Positions 7,599 to 10,143 of a DNA stretch of 10,143 nucleotides are shown here, piece by piece (the stretch's first letter is position 1; each line of letters starts with the position of its first letter). The translations under genes and the position numbers were made by a program. Source of the stretch: Cytophagales bacterium. Its GTDB lineage: Bacteria > Bacteroidota > Bacteroidia > Cytophagales > Spirosomataceae. The stretch covers positions 1-10,143 of the forward strand of contig JAGWUO010000020.1 in NCBI GenBank assembly GCA_028868395.1. The letters are read 5' to 3'. The notes under the pieces are model-generated. The model was given only the letters and a program-made list of their open reading frames with translations. It ran no database searches and was not told the origin of the DNA.

Positions 7599-8960
7599 AT
7601 GGCGGGACATTCACATTTTTCCCCAGCAAACGTAGAAGAGCATTTTGACTTCACCTCAGAAGGTAAAAAGCGAATCATTTATGCTTTCATTGCAGGCGTT
7701 GTTGCTTTAGTTGTTGGAATTTACCTTTTATCTAAAGGCGAAGCAGGTGGTCACGAAGTAGCGGCAGCAGGACATGAGGCAGCAAAAGCGGGACACGAAG
7801 CAGCGGCTGAACACCTTTCTGGTGGCGCAGTTTCTCACCAAGCTGGTGCCGAAGAACACTACGATTGGACGAATCGCATTTGGGCGAACGTTTGGTTGAA
7901 TGCCGTATTCTTTACGGGTATTGCAGTAGTGGGTATGTTCTTCGTTTCTTTACAATACCTAACTAAATCAGGTTGGTCAGCTGTAATGAAACGTGTCCCT
8001 GAGGCTTTCCCTAAGTTCTTATACATCTCTTTGCCTATCTTGATCTTAACATTCTTCTTTAAAGGAGATGTGATTTTCCACTGGATGCACCATGGTGTAA
8101 CAGAAGTAGGAAATGCTAATTATGACAAAATCATTGCTGGTAAGTCTGGTTACTTGAACAAAAACTTCTTCTTAATTCGTCTTGTAGGTTTTGGTGCGTT
8201 GTGGATCCTTCTTTGGAACATGTTACGTAAAAAATCCCTAGAAGAAGATTTAAATGGAGGAACAGAATACTTCACTCAATTAGTGAAAATTGGTACAGCG
8301 TTCATCGTTATCTTCGGTGCTTCTAGCTCTATCTTCGCTTGGGACTGGGTGATGTCAATCGATACGCACTGGTTCTCCACGATGTTCGGATGGTATATGT
8401 TTGCTTCATGGCACGTAACTACTTATGCGGTGATCGTTTTAGCCGTATTATATTTAAAAGATAAAGGTTTAATGGCCTACGTAAACGAGAACCACTTACA
8501 CGATTTAGGTAAGTTTATGTTTGCGTTCTCCATCTTCTGGAGCTACGTTTGGTTTGAGCAATTCTTATTGATTTACTATGCTAACCTACCGGAAGAAACG
8601 ATTTATTTCTTAGAGCGTTGGGAAGGTCATGATAAAATTTACAAAGCATCAGAAATTTTAATGGTAATCCTAAACTTCTTGTTGCCTTTCTTAGTTCTTA
8701 TGACACGTGATGCAAAGAGAACACGTATCTTCTTGAAGATTGCTGCTTTCTTAATTATCGCTGGTCACTATATTGACTTCTACCAAATGATTATGCCAGG
8801 TGTTGTAGGAAAACACGGTGGGTACGGTTTAGTAGAATTTGGAATGGTTACTGTATTTGCTTCAGCGTTTATCTATGTGATCTCTGGAGAATTAACGAAA
8901 GCAAGTTTAGTGGCGAAAAACCACCCATTCTTGCCAGAAGCATTACACCACGATATTTAA
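7599..8960 (+). CDS. actF: ActF: second NrfD-like membrane subunit of ACIII
   Basis: A 453-residue polytopic membrane protein, paralogous in fold to ActC and annotated in many genomes as quinol:cytochrome c oxidoreductase membrane subunit. About ten hydrophobic segments are visible, the first at about 24-44 and the second at about 94-120. Between them lies an Ala/His/Glu-rich loop (about 49-88) with three degenerate copies of GHEAA/GHEVA and six histidines at 52, 59, 66, 72, 80 and 87. The central part has segments such as FAWDWVMSIDTHWFSTMFGWY and SYVWFEQFLLIYYANLPEE, which are typical of ActF. In characterised complexes ActF mirrors ActC, lacks the main quinol pocket, and has been proposed to take part in proton movement. 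Gap of 28 bases to coxB. Confidence 0.94.
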   Translation: MAGHSHFSPANVEEHFDFTSEGKKRIIYAFIAGVVALVVGIYLLSKGEAGGHEVAAAGHEAAKAGHEAAAEHLSGGAVSHQAGAEEHYDWTNRIWANVWLNAVFFTGIAVVGMFFVSLQYLTKSGWSAVMKRVPEAFPKFLYISLPILILTFFFKGDVIFHWMHHGVTEVGNANYDKIIAGKSGYLNKNFFLIRLVGFGALWILLWNMLRKKSLEEDLNGGTEYFTQLVKIGTAFIVIFGASSSIFAWDWVMSIDTHWFSTMFGWYMFASWHVTTYAVIVLAVLYLKDKGLMAYVNENHLHDLGKFMFAFSIFWSYVWFEQFLLIYYANLPEETIYFLERWEGHDKIYKASEILMVILNFLLPFLVLMTRDAKRTRIFLKIAAFLIIAGHYIDFYQMIMPGVVGKHGGYGLVEFGMVTVFASAFIYVISGELTKASLVAKNHPFLPEALHHDI

Positions 8961-8988
8961 TTTTTGAACTTGTCTTAAAATAAAGAAT

Positions 8989-10083
8989 ATGTTTTACCTA
9001 ATAGGTCTTTTATCAGTTATCTTCTTTGCTTTAGCTATCACCGTGATTAGCAAGAGCATCAAGTTGAATAAATCACTAGTAGCAGATGAAAATACAGATT
9101 CTGCACTAGATGCAAATAACAATGCAAATGCGTACGGGATGATTATTTTCTGGGCATTAGGTACTATTGCGGGTGTTTGGTCATTCTTGGTAGCAAAACC
9201 AGATTTTTTACCTGTAGCTGCATCAGAACATGGCTTAAGAACAGATAGTATGTTCTGGGTATCCATGTCAGTCGTAACATTTGCCTTCTTTGCAACTAAC
9301 ACCTTATTGTTATTCTTTGCATTTAAATACCGTTACAATAAAAACAGAAAGGCGACTTTCTATCCTGTGAACCACAAATTAGAATTAATTTGGACAGTGA
9401 TTCCAGCAATCGTTATGGCAATCTTGGTATTCACAGGTTGGAGAACTTGGAGAGATATTACTTCTCAAGCTCCAAGTGACGCTGTTGTCATTGAAATCAC
9501 TGGTCACCAATTTGGTTGGTACGTGCGTTATGGCGGTAATGATGATAACCAGTTAGGAAATTACAATTATAAATTGATCGATGAAACGAACAATATCGGT
9601 ATCGATTTTACAGATAAGCACTCTTTTGATGACTTTACAGCGACTGAACTTCACCTTCCTAAAGGGAAACCAGTTCTTTTAAAGATCCACGCTCAAGATG
9701 TTTTACACTCGGTTTACTTGCCTTTCCACCGTGTGAAGATGGATGCGGTTCCAGGTATGCCTACTAAGTTTTGGTTCACACCTAATATGTCAACAGACGA
9801 AATGCGTGCGAAGCTAGGTAAGAAAGATTTCAACTTTAAGTTAAACTGTACAGAGATTTGTGGCCGTGGTCACTTCGGTATGGCTATCACTGTTTTTGTG
9901 GACGAACCAGAGGATTATGCCAAATGGTGTGCGGAGCAAAAACCATTCTTAGCAACCAATCCTACGTATTTAGCTAAGGTTCCTGAGAACTTAAAAGCAA
10001 AAGCAAGCAAGTATATTCCTACTGAACCAGTCGCTGTAGATAGCGCTGCTGCTCCAGCGGAAGAAGCTGTAAGTGTAAACTAA
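8989..10083 (+). CDS. coxB: CoxB: cytochrome c oxidase subunit II (CuA)
   Basis: A 364-residue subunit II of a haem-copper oxidase, receiving electrons at the binuclear CuA centre in the periplasmic cupredoxin domain. The CuA ligands are all present: His240 (DVLHSVYLP), then Cys287, Glu289, Cys291, His295 and Met298 in CTEICGRGHFGM. The WTVIPAIVMAILVFTGW helix (about 135-151) and GHQFGWYVRY (172-181) are standard subunit II signatures. There are two hydrophobic segments more than the usual two: about 1-20 and 50-67 come before the normal pair (about 88-112 and 133-152). There is no C-terminal cytochrome c domain; the protein ends in an Ala/Glu/Val-rich tail. Electrons therefore must come from an external or complex-bound haem such as those of ActA or ActE. 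It follows actF by 28 bases and leads into the next gene after 31 bases. Confidence 0.96.
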   Translation: MFYLIGLLSVIFFALAITVISKSIKLNKSLVADENTDSALDANNNANAYGMIIFWALGTIAGVWSFLVAKPDFLPVAASEHGLRTDSMFWVSMSVVTFAFFATNTLLLFFAFKYRYNKNRKATFYPVNHKLELIWTVIPAIVMAILVFTGWRTWRDITSQAPSDAVVIEITGHQFGWYVRYGGNDDNQLGNYNYKLIDETNNIGIDFTDKHSFDDFTATELHLPKGKPVLLKIHAQDVLHSVYLPFHRVKMDAVPGMPTKFWFTPNMSTDEMRAKLGKKDFNFKLNCTEICGRGHFGMAITVFVDEPEDYAKWCAEQKPFLATNPTYLAKVPENLKAKASKYIPTEPVAVDSAAAPAEEAVSVN

Positions 10084-10114
10084 TTTAACAAAGAACAGAA
10101 GAAAATAAATTCAT

Positions 10115-10143
10115 ATGTCAACTGCAACATCACACGCTGAAGA
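10115..10143 (+). CDS. coxA: Probable CoxA (oxidase subunit I), 5' end only
   Basis: An ATG at 10115 opens a frame (MSTATSHAE...) that stays open to the window edge; only nine full codons are visible. It comes 31 bases after coxB behind an A-rich leader of the same style as the other genes. Subunit I almost always follows subunit II in ACIII-linked oxidase operons, so coxA/ctaD is the expected product. This rests on position alone; no catalytic motif lies inside the window. Confidence 0.6.

Overview
The window is about 10 kb of AT-rich DNA that looks like Bacteroidota, probably Cytophagales/Cytophagia. This rests on three things: the respiratory operon type, promoters of the TTTG-N19/20-TAnnTTTG class, and A-rich gene leaders without Shine-Dalgarno sequences. 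The class-level placement is an inference from gene style, not a database match.

Layout. Positions 1-359 hold no convincing gene. They contain two large imperfect palindromes (about 30-107 and 186-331) whose central 24 bases are nearly the same sequence in opposite orientation. A Bacteroidota-type promoter (315-345) overlaps the second palindrome and leads into a tRNA-Cys(GCA) gene (360-430), which ends in an intrinsic terminator (434-462). An AT-rich gap follows, with a candidate promoter at 586-616. From 631 to the end of the window, seven complete genes and the first codons of an eighth run on the + strand with gaps of only 25-45 bases and no visible internal terminator, so they look like one operon.

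The operon encodes alternative complex III (ACIII), the quinol:cytochrome c/oxidase oxidoreductase that replaces the bc1 complex. The order is the canonical actA (multiheme cytochrome c), actB (molybdopterin-oxidoreductase-like plus Fe-S protein), actC (NrfD-like quinol-site membrane subunit), actD (two-helix subunit), actE (monoheme lipoprotein cytochrome c) and actF (second NrfD-like subunit). Then come coxB (CuA subunit II of a haem-copper oxidase) and the start of a gene that is most likely coxA (subunit I). Together they would oxidise menaquinol at ActC, pass electrons through the ActB Fe-S clusters and ActA/ActE haems to CuA of CoxB, and reduce oxygen at CoxA. The gene arrangement fits the ACIII-oxidase supercomplexes known from this phylum.

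The coding part is intact and largely ordinary for the phylum. Points worth a second look are the paired palindromes beside the tRNA gene, the sixth haem domain fused to ActA, the very short leader implied by the actA promoter, the histidine-spaced loop in ActF, and the two extra N-terminal helices of CoxB. I found no evidence of a wholly new system.
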